DNA of 29,222 bases. Origin: CAYTSW01 sp964440605. GTDB lineage: Bacteria > Planctomycetota > Phycisphaerae > Phycisphaerales > UBA1924. Location: the NCBI GenBank assembly GCA_964440605.1, contig CAYTSW010000021.1, forward strand, positions 1-29,222, in the 5' to 3' direction. The position numbers and the translations under genes were made by a program. Below the pieces are notes generated by a model. The model had not been told where the DNA came from. It was given only the letters and a program-made list of their open reading frames with translations, and made no database searches. Shown here piece after piece: positions 14,227-23,220 of this stretch. Within the stretch, counting starts at the first letter, position 1. Each line of letters opens with the position of its first letter.

Positions 14227-15429
14227 ATGGTCCGCACTCTTGCCATTGCCGCACTCCTCGCTTCGTCGGCGACCACTGCCTGCGCGCAGCGTGGTCAGCA
14301 GCCGAGCGGTCCCGTCGACCCGGTCGCCAAGGCGCCGGAAATGCAGGGGGTTCGGCTGGTGACGGTGCTGCGGGGGTTGAACAAGCCGTGGGCGATCGAC
14401 TGGTTGCCCAATGGAGATCGCCTGATTACGGAGCGCCCGGGGCGGCTGTTGCTGATCGAGGAAGCTTCGTCGGAGCCGCAGGTCGTGCGCGGCACGCCGG
14501 ACGTGCTCTCGATCACGGGCGGGGGGCTCGGGAATCAGGCGGGGCTGTTCGACGTGTCCGTGCACCCCGAGTTCGAGAAGAACCGCCTCGTGTACCTGAC
14601 GTACGCCGCGGGCACACGCGAGGCGAACCGCACGGAAGTGGCGCGGGGCAAGCTGGAGCGGGATCGGCTGACGGATGTGGAGGTGATCTTCAAGGTTGAT
14701 CAGATCAAGAGCGGCCTGCAGCACTACGGATCGCGCATGCTGTGGCTGCCGGACAACACGTTCCTGCTCTCGATCGGCGACGGCGGGAACCCGCCTGTGC
14801 GGCTGGAGGGCGATTGGATCCGCAAGCAGGCGCAGGAGAACGACAGCGACCTCGGAAAGGTGCACCACCTGAAGGACGACGGCTCGCCGACGGGCTCGAG
14901 CCCGTTCGCGGATGATGCGGTCGCCGAGCCGACGCTCTTTTCGCTTGGGCACCGGAACATCCAGGGCATGGCGCGTGATCCGGAGTCGGGGCGGGTCTGG
15001 GCGACCGAGCACGGCGCGCGGGGCGGGGACGAGCTCAATCTCGTCGAGCGCGGGAAGAACTACGGATGGCCCACGGTGACGTACTCGCTCGAGTACCACG
15101 GCCCGCGGATCTCCGACCGGACGGCAGCGCCCGCGTTCGAGGACCCGAAGACGGTGTGGACGCCGTGCATCGCGCCGTGCGGGCTCGAGTTCTACACGGG
15201 CGATCAGGCACCGGCGTGGCAGGGCGACCTGTTCGCGGGCGGGTTGATCGGCGAACAGGTGCGGCGGGTGATGCTCGATGGCGCGGAAGTGGTTGGACAG
15301 GAGCAGATCAGCGTGGGTAAGCGCGTGCGTGACGTGGCGCAGGGGCCGGACGGATTCCTGTACATCCTGACGGACGAGACGCCGGGCGAGTTGATCCGGA
15401 TCGAGCCGACGTCGATGGACGGCGAGTGA
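14227..15429 (+). CDS. Glucose/sorbosone dehydrogenase-like exported beta-propeller (possibly PQQ-dependent)
   Basis: A 400-residue exported protein. A signal peptide covers about 1-20 (ATTACAQ at its end). The rest is a six-bladed propeller of the soluble aldose sugar dehydrogenase type, which oxidises sugars using PQQ and calcium. Landmarks: LNKPWAIDWLPNGDRLITERPGR, QAGLFDVSVHPEF, LVYLTYA, QHYGSRMLWLPDNTFLLSIGDGG, SLGHRNIQGMARDPESGRVWATEHG, GGDELNLVERGKNYGWPTVTY, and a final FLYILTDE...GELIRIEP. The usual catalytic His near the QHxxG segment is present in LQHYGSRM. It lies first in a tight same-strand run of four genes; its stop overlaps the GTG start of the pseudopilin gene. Confidence 0.9.
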   Translation: MVRTLAIAALLASSATTACAQRGQQPSGPVDPVAKAPEMQGVRLVTVLRGLNKPWAIDWLPNGDRLITERPGRLLLIEEASSEPQVVRGTPDVLSITGGGLGNQAGLFDVSVHPEFEKNRLVYLTYAAGTREANRTEVARGKLERDRLTDVEVIFKVDQIKSGLQHYGSRMLWLPDNTFLLSIGDGGNPPVRLEGDWIRKQAQENDSDLGKVHHLKDDGSPTGSSPFADDAVAEPTLFSLGHRNIQGMARDPESGRVWATEHGARGGDELNLVERGKNYGWPTVTYSLEYHGPRISDRTAAPAFEDPKTVWTPCIAPCGLEFYTGDQAPAWQGDLFAGGLIGEQVRRVMLDGAEVVGQEQISVGKRVRDVAQGPDGFLYILTDETPGELIRIEPTSMDGE

Positions 15430-16142
15430 CCGTGCGATCCGTGGCACATCGCGGGTTCACGCTGGTCGAACTGCTGGTGGTGGTGGCGATCGTGGCGCTG
15501 CTGCTGGGTCTGTTGCTGCCGGCGCTGGCGCGCGGTCGCGGCGCGGCGTTGACAGCGCAGTCCGCGGCGAACATGAGGCAGATCCACGCGATGTGCGCGA
15601 TGTATGCGAACGAGCATGGCGGCAAGGGGCCGGCGCTCGGCGTGCCGTGGGGCTCGGTGCCGAACTGGGCGCTGGTCGTGCAGACCTACGCGGGAAGGAC
15701 GGGCGAGACGCCCGGCGAGCTGTACGACGAGCACTCGATTCTGGTGTGCCCGGCGTGCCAGCAGCAGACCGCGGCCGACATGACGCGGACGTACGCGATG
15801 AACGTAACGGGGCGGGCGGGGCTGTCTGCGGAGGACGAGGAGTCGGGCGGCGTGGCGGACCGGGACAGCTTCGATGAGGAGCCGGTGTTCGTGCGGTTCT
15901 TCGCGGTGCCGACGCCCTCGCAGATTCCGCTGGCGGTGAGTTCAGCGCCAACGCCTCAGCAGCCCGACCTGCCGCCGCCAACGCGGACCTACAGCGTGAT
16001 CGACTTCCGCCAGCAGGAACACATCGACGAGCGGCTGGGGTGGTGGCACTCGGGCGGCGAGCGTTTTCAGGCCGTGAAGTATGACGGCTCGGTGAGAACG
16101 CAGGCGCGCGTCGATGAGCGGTGGGAGCGAGCGCTGCCTTGA
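15426..16142 (+). CDS. Prepilin-type N-terminal cleavage/methylation domain protein
   Basis: A 238-residue protein with a classic short prepilin leader: cleavage after Gly10 gives FTLVELLVVVAIVALLLGLL, with Glu at mature position +5. After the anchor helix comes AQSAANMRQIHAMCAMYANEHGGKGP, as in planctomycete pseudopilin-like proteins. The middle has CPACQQ, a possible disulphide or metal site, and an acidic stretch (EDEESGG). Near the C-terminus GWWHSGGERFQAVKYDGSV is the His...Asp-Gly strand common in this family. The GTG start overlaps the previous stop (GTGA); another in-frame GTG lies two codons later. The function is unknown; translational coupling to the dehydrogenase suggests shared expression. 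Confidence 0.85.
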   Translation: MTVRSVAHRGFTLVELLVVVAIVALLLGLLLPALARGRGAALTAQSAANMRQIHAMCAMYANEHGGKGPALGVPWGSVPNWALVVQTYAGRTGETPGELYDEHSILVCPACQQQTAADMTRTYAMNVTGRAGLSAEDEESGGVADRDSFDEEPVFVRFFAVPTPSQIPLAVSSAPTPQQPDLPPPTRTYSVIDFRQQEHIDERLGWWHSGGERFQAVKYDGSVRTQARVDERWERALP

Positions 16143-16200
16143 GGGCGTGAGTGGTGCCTGAGTGGTGACGCCCGTAGGGTGTGTCGCTGGGAGGCCCCTC

Positions 16201-17298
16201 ATGAAGCAGTTGCGCGTGTTGTTAACGGGTGTTTTGGTTGGGGTGCTGACCATGGTCGGCGTAGCCGAGGCGCGCGCGCAGGCGACGGATGAAGGGGTGA
16301 TGCGGGAGACGTTGACGATCGGCATCAAGCCCGCACCGCCCTTCGCGATGCAGCGGGTGACCGGGGAGTGGGAAGGAGTGGCGGTTGATCTGTGGGAGTT
16401 GATGTCGGCCGAGATGGGGGTGGAGGCGGTGTTCGTCGAGGAGTCGCTGGACTCGGTCTTGGAAGGGGTTGAGACGGGGCGGCTGGACATGGGGCTGGGG
16501 GCGCTGACGATCACGCCGGAGCGTGAGCGGCGCTTCGACTTCTCGCACCCGTTCTACACGTCGGGATACGCGATCGTGACGCCCGAGCAGGGCGGCGGTG
16601 GGATTGTGAGGCTGCTGACGGGGTTCCCGATCGTGTCGCTGTTCCAGGCGCTAGTCGGGTTGAGCGTTGTGCTGCTGGTGGGTGGGCTGATTCTCTGGGC
16701 GTTCGAGCGCAGGAAGAACGCCGAGCAGTTCGGGAATGGGATGCGGGGCGTCGGCAACGGGTTCTGGTGGTCGGCGGTGACGATGACGACGGTGGGGTAC
16801 GGCGACAAGGCGCCCGTGACGTTCGGTGGGCGCGTCGTGGCGATCTTCTGGATGTTCGGCTCGTTGTTCATGATCTCGGCCTTCACCGCGGGCGTGTCGT
16901 CGGCGCTGACCGCATCAGAACTGCGCGGCGGGATCAGCGGTGTGAGCGATCTCTACGGCGTCGAGGTGGGCACGGTCGGGGGATCCTCGGCGGCGTCCGA
17001 GCTGCGAGCGCGACGCCTCGCGTTCAGAGATTACGACGACCTCGAGGCGCTGCTGCGGGCGGCGAACGAGGAGCGCATCGACGCCGCGGTATACGACGCG
17101 CCGCTCGTGCAGCACCGGGTGAACGAGTCGGACGAGTTCGACGGGTTGCGGATCCTGGGTGAGGAGCTTGGTGTGCAGCAGTACGCGCTGGCGCTGCCGA
17201 CGGATTCGTCGCTGCGCGAGCGGATCAACGTGGCAATGCTCACCGTGTTGAGCGGCAGCGACTGGAACGCGATCACCGAGCGCTATCTCGGGCAATGA
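16201..17298 (+). CDS. GluR0-like ligand-gated potassium channel
   Basis: A 365-residue membrane protein combining a periplasmic amino-acid-binding fold with a pore, as in cyanobacterial GluR0. The signal peptide ends near residue 27 (ARA-QA). The first ligand-binding lobe (35-128) includes GIKPAPPFAM and LGALTITPERERRFDFSHPF, with the Arg/Asp pattern of type 3 binding proteins and ionotropic glutamate receptors. A membrane helix at about 143-168 is followed by a pore loop carrying TVGYGD at 197-202, the potassium selectivity filter, then a second pore helix (209-236) ending in SAFTAGVSSALT, comparable to the SYTANLAAF gate of animal receptors. The second lobe (240-365) has YDAPLVQ. There is a good ribosome binding site (GGGAGG, six bases before ATG). 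Ligand unknown. Confidence 0.88.
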   Translation: MKQLRVLLTGVLVGVLTMVGVAEARAQATDEGVMRETLTIGIKPAPPFAMQRVTGEWEGVAVDLWELMSAEMGVEAVFVEESLDSVLEGVETGRLDMGLGALTITPERERRFDFSHPFYTSGYAIVTPEQGGGGIVRLLTGFPIVSLFQALVGLSVVLLVGGLILWAFERRKNAEQFGNGMRGVGNGFWWSAVTMTTVGYGDKAPVTFGGRVVAIFWMFGSLFMISAFTAGVSSALTASELRGGISGVSDLYGVEVGTVGGSSAASELRARRLAFRDYDDLEALLRAANEERIDAAVYDAPLVQHRVNESDEFDGLRILGEELGVQQYALALPTDSSLRERINVAMLTVLSGSDWNAITERYLGQ

Positions 17299-17323
17299 CC
17301 TCTCCCGGAAAGGGCTTCTACGG

Positions 17324-18292
17324 ATGTCGATCTCCGCTTTTCTCGAGCGTCACTTCCTGCACTTCAACGCGGCGACTGTCGTGGAAGCGGCGCACGCGTA
17401 CCGCGCCGCGGTCGATGACGGCGCCTCGATGATGGTGACGCTGGCGGGCGCGATGAGCACGGCCCAGCTCGGACGCAGCCTGGCGGAGATGATCCGCAGG
17501 GACAACGTGCACGCGATCTGCTGCACGGGGGCGAATCTCGAGGAAGACGTGTTCAATCTCGTGGCGCACGACCATTACAAACGCGTGCCGCACTGGCGCG
17601 ACCTGACGCCGCAGGACGAGCAGAAGCTGTTGGACGAGGGGTACGCGCGGGTGACGGACACGTGCATCCCCGAAGAAGCGGCGATCCGGAAGATCGAGCA
17701 CCACATCCTGGCGCTGTGGACCAACGCCGCGGCGACGGGTGAGCACCGCTTCGCGCACGAGTACCTCTACGAGCTGCTGCTGAGCGGTACGCTGGAGGAC
17801 GAGTACCAGATCGACCCGCAGGACTCGTGGCTGATGGCGGCGGCGCAGAAGAAGCTGCCGATCTTCGTGCCGGGCTGGGAGGACTCGACGCTGGGGAACA
17901 TCTTCGCGTCGCACGTGATTTCGGGCGACCTGCCGAGCACGGCTGTGGTGAAGCACGGGTGCGCGTACATGGTCGAGCTGGCCACATGGTACGAGGCGAC
18001 CGCGGGCGAGAAGCGGTCGCCGGGGTTCTTCCAGATCGGCGGCGGGATCGCGGGTGACTTTCCCATCTGCGTGGTGCCGATGCTGAACTACGACCTCAAG
18101 CGCGACGTGCGCGTGTGGTCGTACTTCTGCCAGATCTCCGACAGCACGACGAGCTACGGGTCGTACAGCGGGGCGGTGCCGAACGAGAAGATCACGTGGG
18201 GGAAGCTGGAGCCGGACACGCCGCGGTTCGTGATCGAGTCGGACGCGACGATCGTGGCGCCGCTCATGTTCGCGCACGTCATGGGCGAGTGA
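17324..18292 (+). CDS. Deoxyhypusine synthase family protein
   Basis: A 322-residue protein with the NAD-binding deoxyhypusine synthase fold. In eukaryotes and archaea the enzyme moves the aminobutyl group of spermidine to a lysine of IF5A; some bacterial homologues make homospermidine instead. Landmarks: LAGAMSTAQLGRSLAEMI, CCTGANLEEDVFNLVA, IFVPGWEDSTLGN, FQIGGGIAGDF and VPNEKITWGKLEPD, where Lys294 aligns by eye with the catalytic Lys329 of the human enzyme. The human GGGVVKHH segment with catalytic His288 reads GGGIAGDF here, so the His is missing and the reaction may differ. No IF5A gene is in the window. It follows the channel gene by 25 bases and is probably co-transcribed; no clear ribosome binding site is seen before ATG 17324. 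Confidence 0.88.
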   Translation: MSISAFLERHFLHFNAATVVEAAHAYRAAVDDGASMMVTLAGAMSTAQLGRSLAEMIRRDNVHAICCTGANLEEDVFNLVAHDHYKRVPHWRDLTPQDEQKLLDEGYARVTDTCIPEEAAIRKIEHHILALWTNAAATGEHRFAHEYLYELLLSGTLEDEYQIDPQDSWLMAAAQKKLPIFVPGWEDSTLGNIFASHVISGDLPSTAVVKHGCAYMVELATWYEATAGEKRSPGFFQIGGGIAGDFPICVVPMLNYDLKRDVRVWSYFCQISDSTTSYGSYSGAVPNEKITWGKLEPDTPRFVIESDATIVAPLMFAHVMGE

Positions 18293-18319
18293 GCGGCGCG
18301 GTCACTCGGCGCGATGCAT

Positions 18320-19219
18320 CTACTCGGCGAGGAGTGCTTCGAGCTTGTCGCGCACGCCCTTGTCGGCGTAGTCGGGGAGGATGAGGGCCTGGCCCATGGT
18401 GTCGGCGGGTTCGTCGGCGTGGAAGCCCGGGCCGTTGGTCGCGAGTTCGATGATGATGCCGCCCGGCTCGCGCACGTAGAGGGACTTGAAGTAGGTGCGG
18501 TCCTTGACGCCGCTGGTGGGCAGACCGCGGTCTTCGAGAACGCGTTGGAAGGCGCGCAGCGCGTCTTCATCGTCGACGGCGAGCGCGATGTGGTGGACGA
18601 AGCCGGCGCCGGAGGAGGCGGGGGGTGAGCCGGCGTCGCTGACGACGTCGATGAGGGTTCCGCGGTCGGCGCGGGTGAGGGTGAGGCGCGAGGTGTCGCC
18701 TTCGGTCGCGGTGTTGTCGAAGCCGAAGAGGTCGGTGAGGAGGGCGATGGTGGACTCGGCGCGGCCGACGCGGAAGGCCGCGCTGACGATCGGACCGACG
18801 CGGTCGGCGTCGTCAAACTCGGCCCGTTCGACAAGGGCGAGGCCTTGGCCGTCGTGGTCGGCGAAGATGAGGCGGGGGGTGCCGAAGGATTGGTCGTCGT
18901 TGACGTCGACGCCGGCGTGTGTCAGCCGGTCGCGCCAGTCGTCGAGCGAGCCGGCGGGGATGGCGAGGGTGGTGCGCTCGATCATGGGGCGGCCTGGGCT
19001 CGAGGCGTGGGCGCGGGGGTAGGGAAAGGCGGTCAGGATAGAGCCGGTCGAGCCGTGCTCGTCGGCGGCGTAGAGGTGGAGGGTGGAGGTGTCGTCGAAG
19101 TTGACGGTGCGTTTGACCATGCGGAGGCCGAGGATGTCGGTGTAGAAGCGGGTCCAGTCACGCGGGTGGGACGCGATGGCGGTGACGTGGTGGAAGCCGC
19201 GGATGGTTGGGGGCGTCAT
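18320..19219 (-). CDS. VOC-family ring-cleaving dioxygenase-like protein
   Basis: A 299-residue protein with two vicinal-oxygen-chelate (glyoxalase-like) halves, of the PcpA/MhqO/LinE type, which open (hydro)quinone rings using Fe(II) and oxygen. Likely metal ligands: His10 or His11 in GFHHVTAI, His209 or His210 in FVHHIALAV and Glu258 in GGIIIELAT. Other family marks are FYTDILGLRMVKRTVNFDD and the C-terminal DYADKGVRDKLEALL. The start is fixed by a GAGGA ribosome binding site eight bases before the ATG. It is divergent from the acetyl-CoA synthetase gene and convergent with the deoxyhypusine synthase-like gene. The substrate is not deducible; quinone detoxification is the common role in bacteria. 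Confidence 0.88.
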   Translation of the reverse strand: MTPPTIRGFHHVTAIASHPRDWTRFYTDILGLRMVKRTVNFDDTSTLHLYAADEHGSTGSILTAFPYPRAHASSPGRPMIERTTLAIPAGSLDDWRDRLTHAGVDVNDDQSFGTPRLIFADHDGQGLALVERAEFDDADRVGPIVSAAFRVGRAESTIALLTDLFGFDNTATEGDTSRLTLTRADRGTLIDVVSDAGSPPASSGAGFVHHIALAVDDEDALRAFQRVLEDRGLPTSGVKDRTYFKSLYVREPGGIIIELATNGPGFHADEPADTMGQALILPDYADKGVRDKLEALLAE

Positions 19220-19259
19220 GGCGGTGATCCTCGTGGTTGGCGAGCGTTTGAGTTGTGTG

Positions 19260-19289
19260 TTGAAACAGAGAAGTTGGTCGGCGTATTCC
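19260..19289 (+). promoter_or_regulatory. Possible promoter of acetyl-CoA synthetase
   Basis: TTGAAA (19260-19265), an 18-base spacer and TATTCC (19284-19289), about 45 bases before the acs ATG. The -10 box is weak. Confidence 0.3.
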
Positions 19290-19333
19290 GCGGGGTGAGC
19301 GGTATGCTCCGTCGGTTCGAGAAAGGATGTGCG

Positions 19334-21370
<2,037 letters not shown>

Positions 21371-21372
21371 TC

Positions 21373-21819
21373 ATGAGGCAGTGGATAAACCGGCTCGGGA
21401 TGGTGGCGGCGTTGGTCGTGCTGGGCGGGTGCGCCACGCATCGTGACTTCTCGAATCTTGAAGCGCACTCCGCGCGCGCGCACGAAGCGGTGCTCGACAG
21501 CACCGAAGCGGTCGCCCGGGCGGAGGCGTCCGAGGAGGTGCGGAAAAATCGCATCGAATATGCGCAGCGGCTCAACGAGTCGGTCTTCGGGATCGACATG
21601 CTGCGGTTCGAGGCGGCCCGCGAGCGATGGAACGACACCGACGCGCGCCTGCTGGGCGAAATGTTCGTCTTCGCCTACCGCGCGATCGAACAGCGCGCGC
21701 GGCTGCTCGGACGGCTCGGCACGATCGGAGGCGGCCCGGAAGACGAGCAGCTCGCCCGCGGGCTCGATGAGCAGCTCAGCGATCAGCTCGCTGCGCTGAA
21801 CGAGAAGATCGGAGGCTGA
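21373..21819 (+). CDS. Small helical lipoprotein
   Basis: A 148-residue predicted lipoprotein. The signal peptide ends in VVLGGC (lipobox LGGC, anchor Cys19), followed by ATHRDFSNLEAHSARAHEAV. The mature part is highly charged and helical, with coiled-coil-like stretches (AVARAEASEEVRKNRIEYAQ and DEQLARGLDEQLSDQLAALN). I do not recognise a family. The start is decided by GGAGAG six bases before the ATG; it begins two bases after the acs stop. Its place between acs and the FmdB-like gene suggests co-transcription but gives no functional clue. Confidence 0.8.
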   Translation: MRQWINRLGMVAALVVLGGCATHRDFSNLEAHSARAHEAVLDSTEAVARAEASEEVRKNRIEYAQRLNESVFGIDMLRFEAARERWNDTDARLLGEMFVFAYRAIEQRARLLGRLGTIGGGPEDEQLARGLDEQLSDQLAALNEKIGG

Positions 21820-21824
21820 ACCCG

Positions 21825-22133
21825 ATGCCGACGTACGTCTACGAGGTGATCCGCGAGGAGGGGGACGATCGACCGGCGGAGCGGTTCGAGGTCGTCCAGT
21901 CGATGAAGGACGACGCGCTGACGCGTCATCCGGAGACGGGGGCGCCGGTGCGGCGGGTGATCCTGCCGCCCAACATCCCGGTGCCGGAATCGCAGCAGTC
22001 CGGCGCGCACGCGGTGGACAACGACCGTCGGCTGGGTGAGCTGGGGTTCACGAAGTACGTCAAGTCGGGCGACGGGTCGTACGAAAAGAAGGCGGGCAAG
22101 GGGCCGGGGCGGATCCATCGGGACAATCTCTGA
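21825..22133 (+). CDS. FmdB-like protein without the zinc-ribbon cysteines
   Basis: A 102-residue protein whose layout follows FmdB-family putative regulators: MPTYVYEV, then RFEVVQSMKDDALTRHPETGAPVRRVI, comparable to the usual MPTYEYxCxxCGxxFEvxQSmxxxxLxxCPxCGGxVxRxI. Every cysteine of the zinc ribbon is replaced, and the protein has none at all; where CPxCG is expected it reads HPETG. The C-terminal part (ELGFTKYVKSGDGSYEKKAG) is also planctomycete-like by impression. It therefore probably keeps the fold without the metal. The GGAGG ribosome binding site nine bases before the ATG fixes the start. It is five bases after the lipoprotein stop. Confidence 0.75.
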   Translation: MPTYVYEVIREEGDDRPAERFEVVQSMKDDALTRHPETGAPVRRVILPPNIPVPESQQSGAHAVDNDRRLGELGFTKYVKSGDGSYEKKAGKGPGRIHRDNL

Positions 22134-22157
22134 TCCACTCCACCCCCTGCACGGCGG

Positions 22158-22176
22158 CACGGGCGTCCCGCCCGTG
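22158..22176 (+). repeat. Palindromic dispersed repeat, copy 3
   Basis: CACGGGCG-TCC-CGCCCGTG, a perfect 8-base inverted repeat with a 3-base loop, preceded by GGCGG as in copy 1. It lies in the 58-base gap between the FmdB-like and SMP-30 genes, 15 bases before the SMP-30 ATG, where the RNA hairpin could affect translation. Confidence 0.75.
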
Positions 22177-22191
22177 CGAACGGAGCAAGAC

Positions 22192-23022
22192 ATGCCGACA
22201 CGACTCACGGCGGGACATCTCGCCCCGACGCGGTGCATCCTCGGCGAGGGGCCGCTGTGGCACGACAGGCGGCTGCACATCGTGGACATCCATGCGCCGG
22301 CGGTGCACCGGATGCGCTTCGACCACAACTGGTTGTTGGTCGAGCACGAGAGGGTGGAGCTGAGCACGAAAGTCGGCGCGGTGCTGCCGCGTCGGGACGG
22401 GGTGCTTGTCGCGGCGCTCATGGCCAGAGGTCTGGTGGAGTTGGGGCCGGACCTGCGCGAGGGCGAGCTGTGGGTGGAGCCGGAGCCGGGGAAGCCGGAA
22501 AACCGGTACAACGATGGCAAGGTCGACCCCGCGGGGCGGGTGTTCATCGGGACGATGGCGACCGACCAGACGCCGGGCGCGGGGACGTTGTACCGCGTGG
22601 ATCACGACGGCTCGGTGACGAGGGTCATCGAAGGCGTCACGATCTCGAACGGGCTCGGGTGGTCCCCCGACGGGCGGACGATGTACTACATCGACTCGCC
22701 GACGCGACGTGTCGATGCGCTGGACTACGACGTCGCGACGGGGAGCGTCTCGAACCGGCGCACGTTCGTGGAGATCGCCGACGGCTTCCCGGATGGGATG
22801 TGCGTGGACCCGTCGGGGGGCGTGTGGGTGGCGCACTGGGCGGGCGGGCGTGCGACCCGGTTCGACCCGCAGACCGGCGAGGCGACGCACGTGGTGGGAG
22901 TGCCGGCGCAGAACGTGACGAGTTGCTGCGTGGTGGGCGGGATGCTGGTGTTGACAACGGCTCGGGACGACGTGAACGAGCGGGCGGGGGATGTGTTTGG
23001 CTCAAGGCTGGACGGGGTGTGA
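22192..23022 (+). CDS. SMP-30/gluconolactonase family protein
   Basis: A 276-residue six-bladed propeller of the senescence marker protein-30/lactonase type, which hydrolyses sugar lactones with a divalent metal. Metal-site landmarks: LGEGPLWHD (Glu19), ENRYNDGKVDPAGRVFIGTM (Asn region), TISNGLGWSPDGRTMYYIDS and DGFPDGMCVDPSGGVWVAHW (Asp). The C-terminus stops at AGDVFGSRLDGV, slightly earlier than in typical members, which continue for another ten or so residues; a small truncation or frameshift near 23000 is possible. The ribosome binding site is GGAG seven bases before the ATG. The gene has its own copy of the palindromic repeat just upstream. Confidence 0.88.
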   Translation: MPTRLTAGHLAPTRCILGEGPLWHDRRLHIVDIHAPAVHRMRFDHNWLLVEHERVELSTKVGAVLPRRDGVLVAALMARGLVELGPDLREGELWVEPEPGKPENRYNDGKVDPAGRVFIGTMATDQTPGAGTLYRVDHDGSVTRVIEGVTISNGLGWSPDGRTMYYIDSPTRRVDALDYDVATGSVSNRRTFVEIADGFPDGMCVDPSGGVWVAHWAGGRATRFDPQTGEATHVVGVPAQNVTSCCVVGGMLVLTTARDDVNERAGDVFGSRLDGV

Positions 23023-23033
23023 GCCCGCAGAAA

Positions 23034-23064
23034 CGCCCGGCGCTCTCTTCCGATTCGCCGGGCG
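23034..23064 (-). terminator. Hairpin between convergent genes, weak terminator
   Basis: CGCCCGGCG (23034-23042) pairs perfectly with CGCCGGGCG (23056-23064). On the minus strand it is followed by GTTTCTG, a poor T-tract; on the plus strand there is none. It lies between the SMP-30 stop and the end of the PEP-CTERM tail, so it could end the minus-strand transcript. Confidence 0.4.
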
Positions 23065-23103
23065 ATCGTCCATCGAGTTCCGCTTGTTTGCGGCCGATGC
23101 GGT

Positions 23104-23220
23104 TTACCGACGCCGGCGGAAGACCGGGAGGGCGGCGAGGACGAGCATCCCGGCTACGCCGGGCGCGGGCACGCGGGCGGTCACCCGAAGGGCTGGCGTT
23201 GCCTGATCGAGGTTGAGGTT
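23104..23220 (-). other. Detached PEP-CTERM-like anchor, in frame after a TGA
   Basis: Reading on past the TGA at 23221-23223 in the same frame gives 38 codons before a TAA at 23104-23106: NLNLDQATPALRVTARVPAP, then GVAGMLVLAALPVF and RRRR. That is a complete PEP-CTERM-like sorting signal (VPAPG, hydrophobic helix, arginine cluster) of the kind that sends planctomycete proteins for processing by an exosortase. Coding-like sequence on both sides of one stop codon points to a nonsense mutation, readthrough or a base-call error. Confidence 0.75.

Noticed and set aside
12490..15447. Very long minus-strand open frame (985 codons) running upstream of the helical protein gene
   Set aside because: Beyond 13017 it is antisense to the well-supported lipoprotein and sugar dehydrogenase genes' coding frames and has arginine/proline-rich composition; only the C-terminal 175 codons are protein-like.
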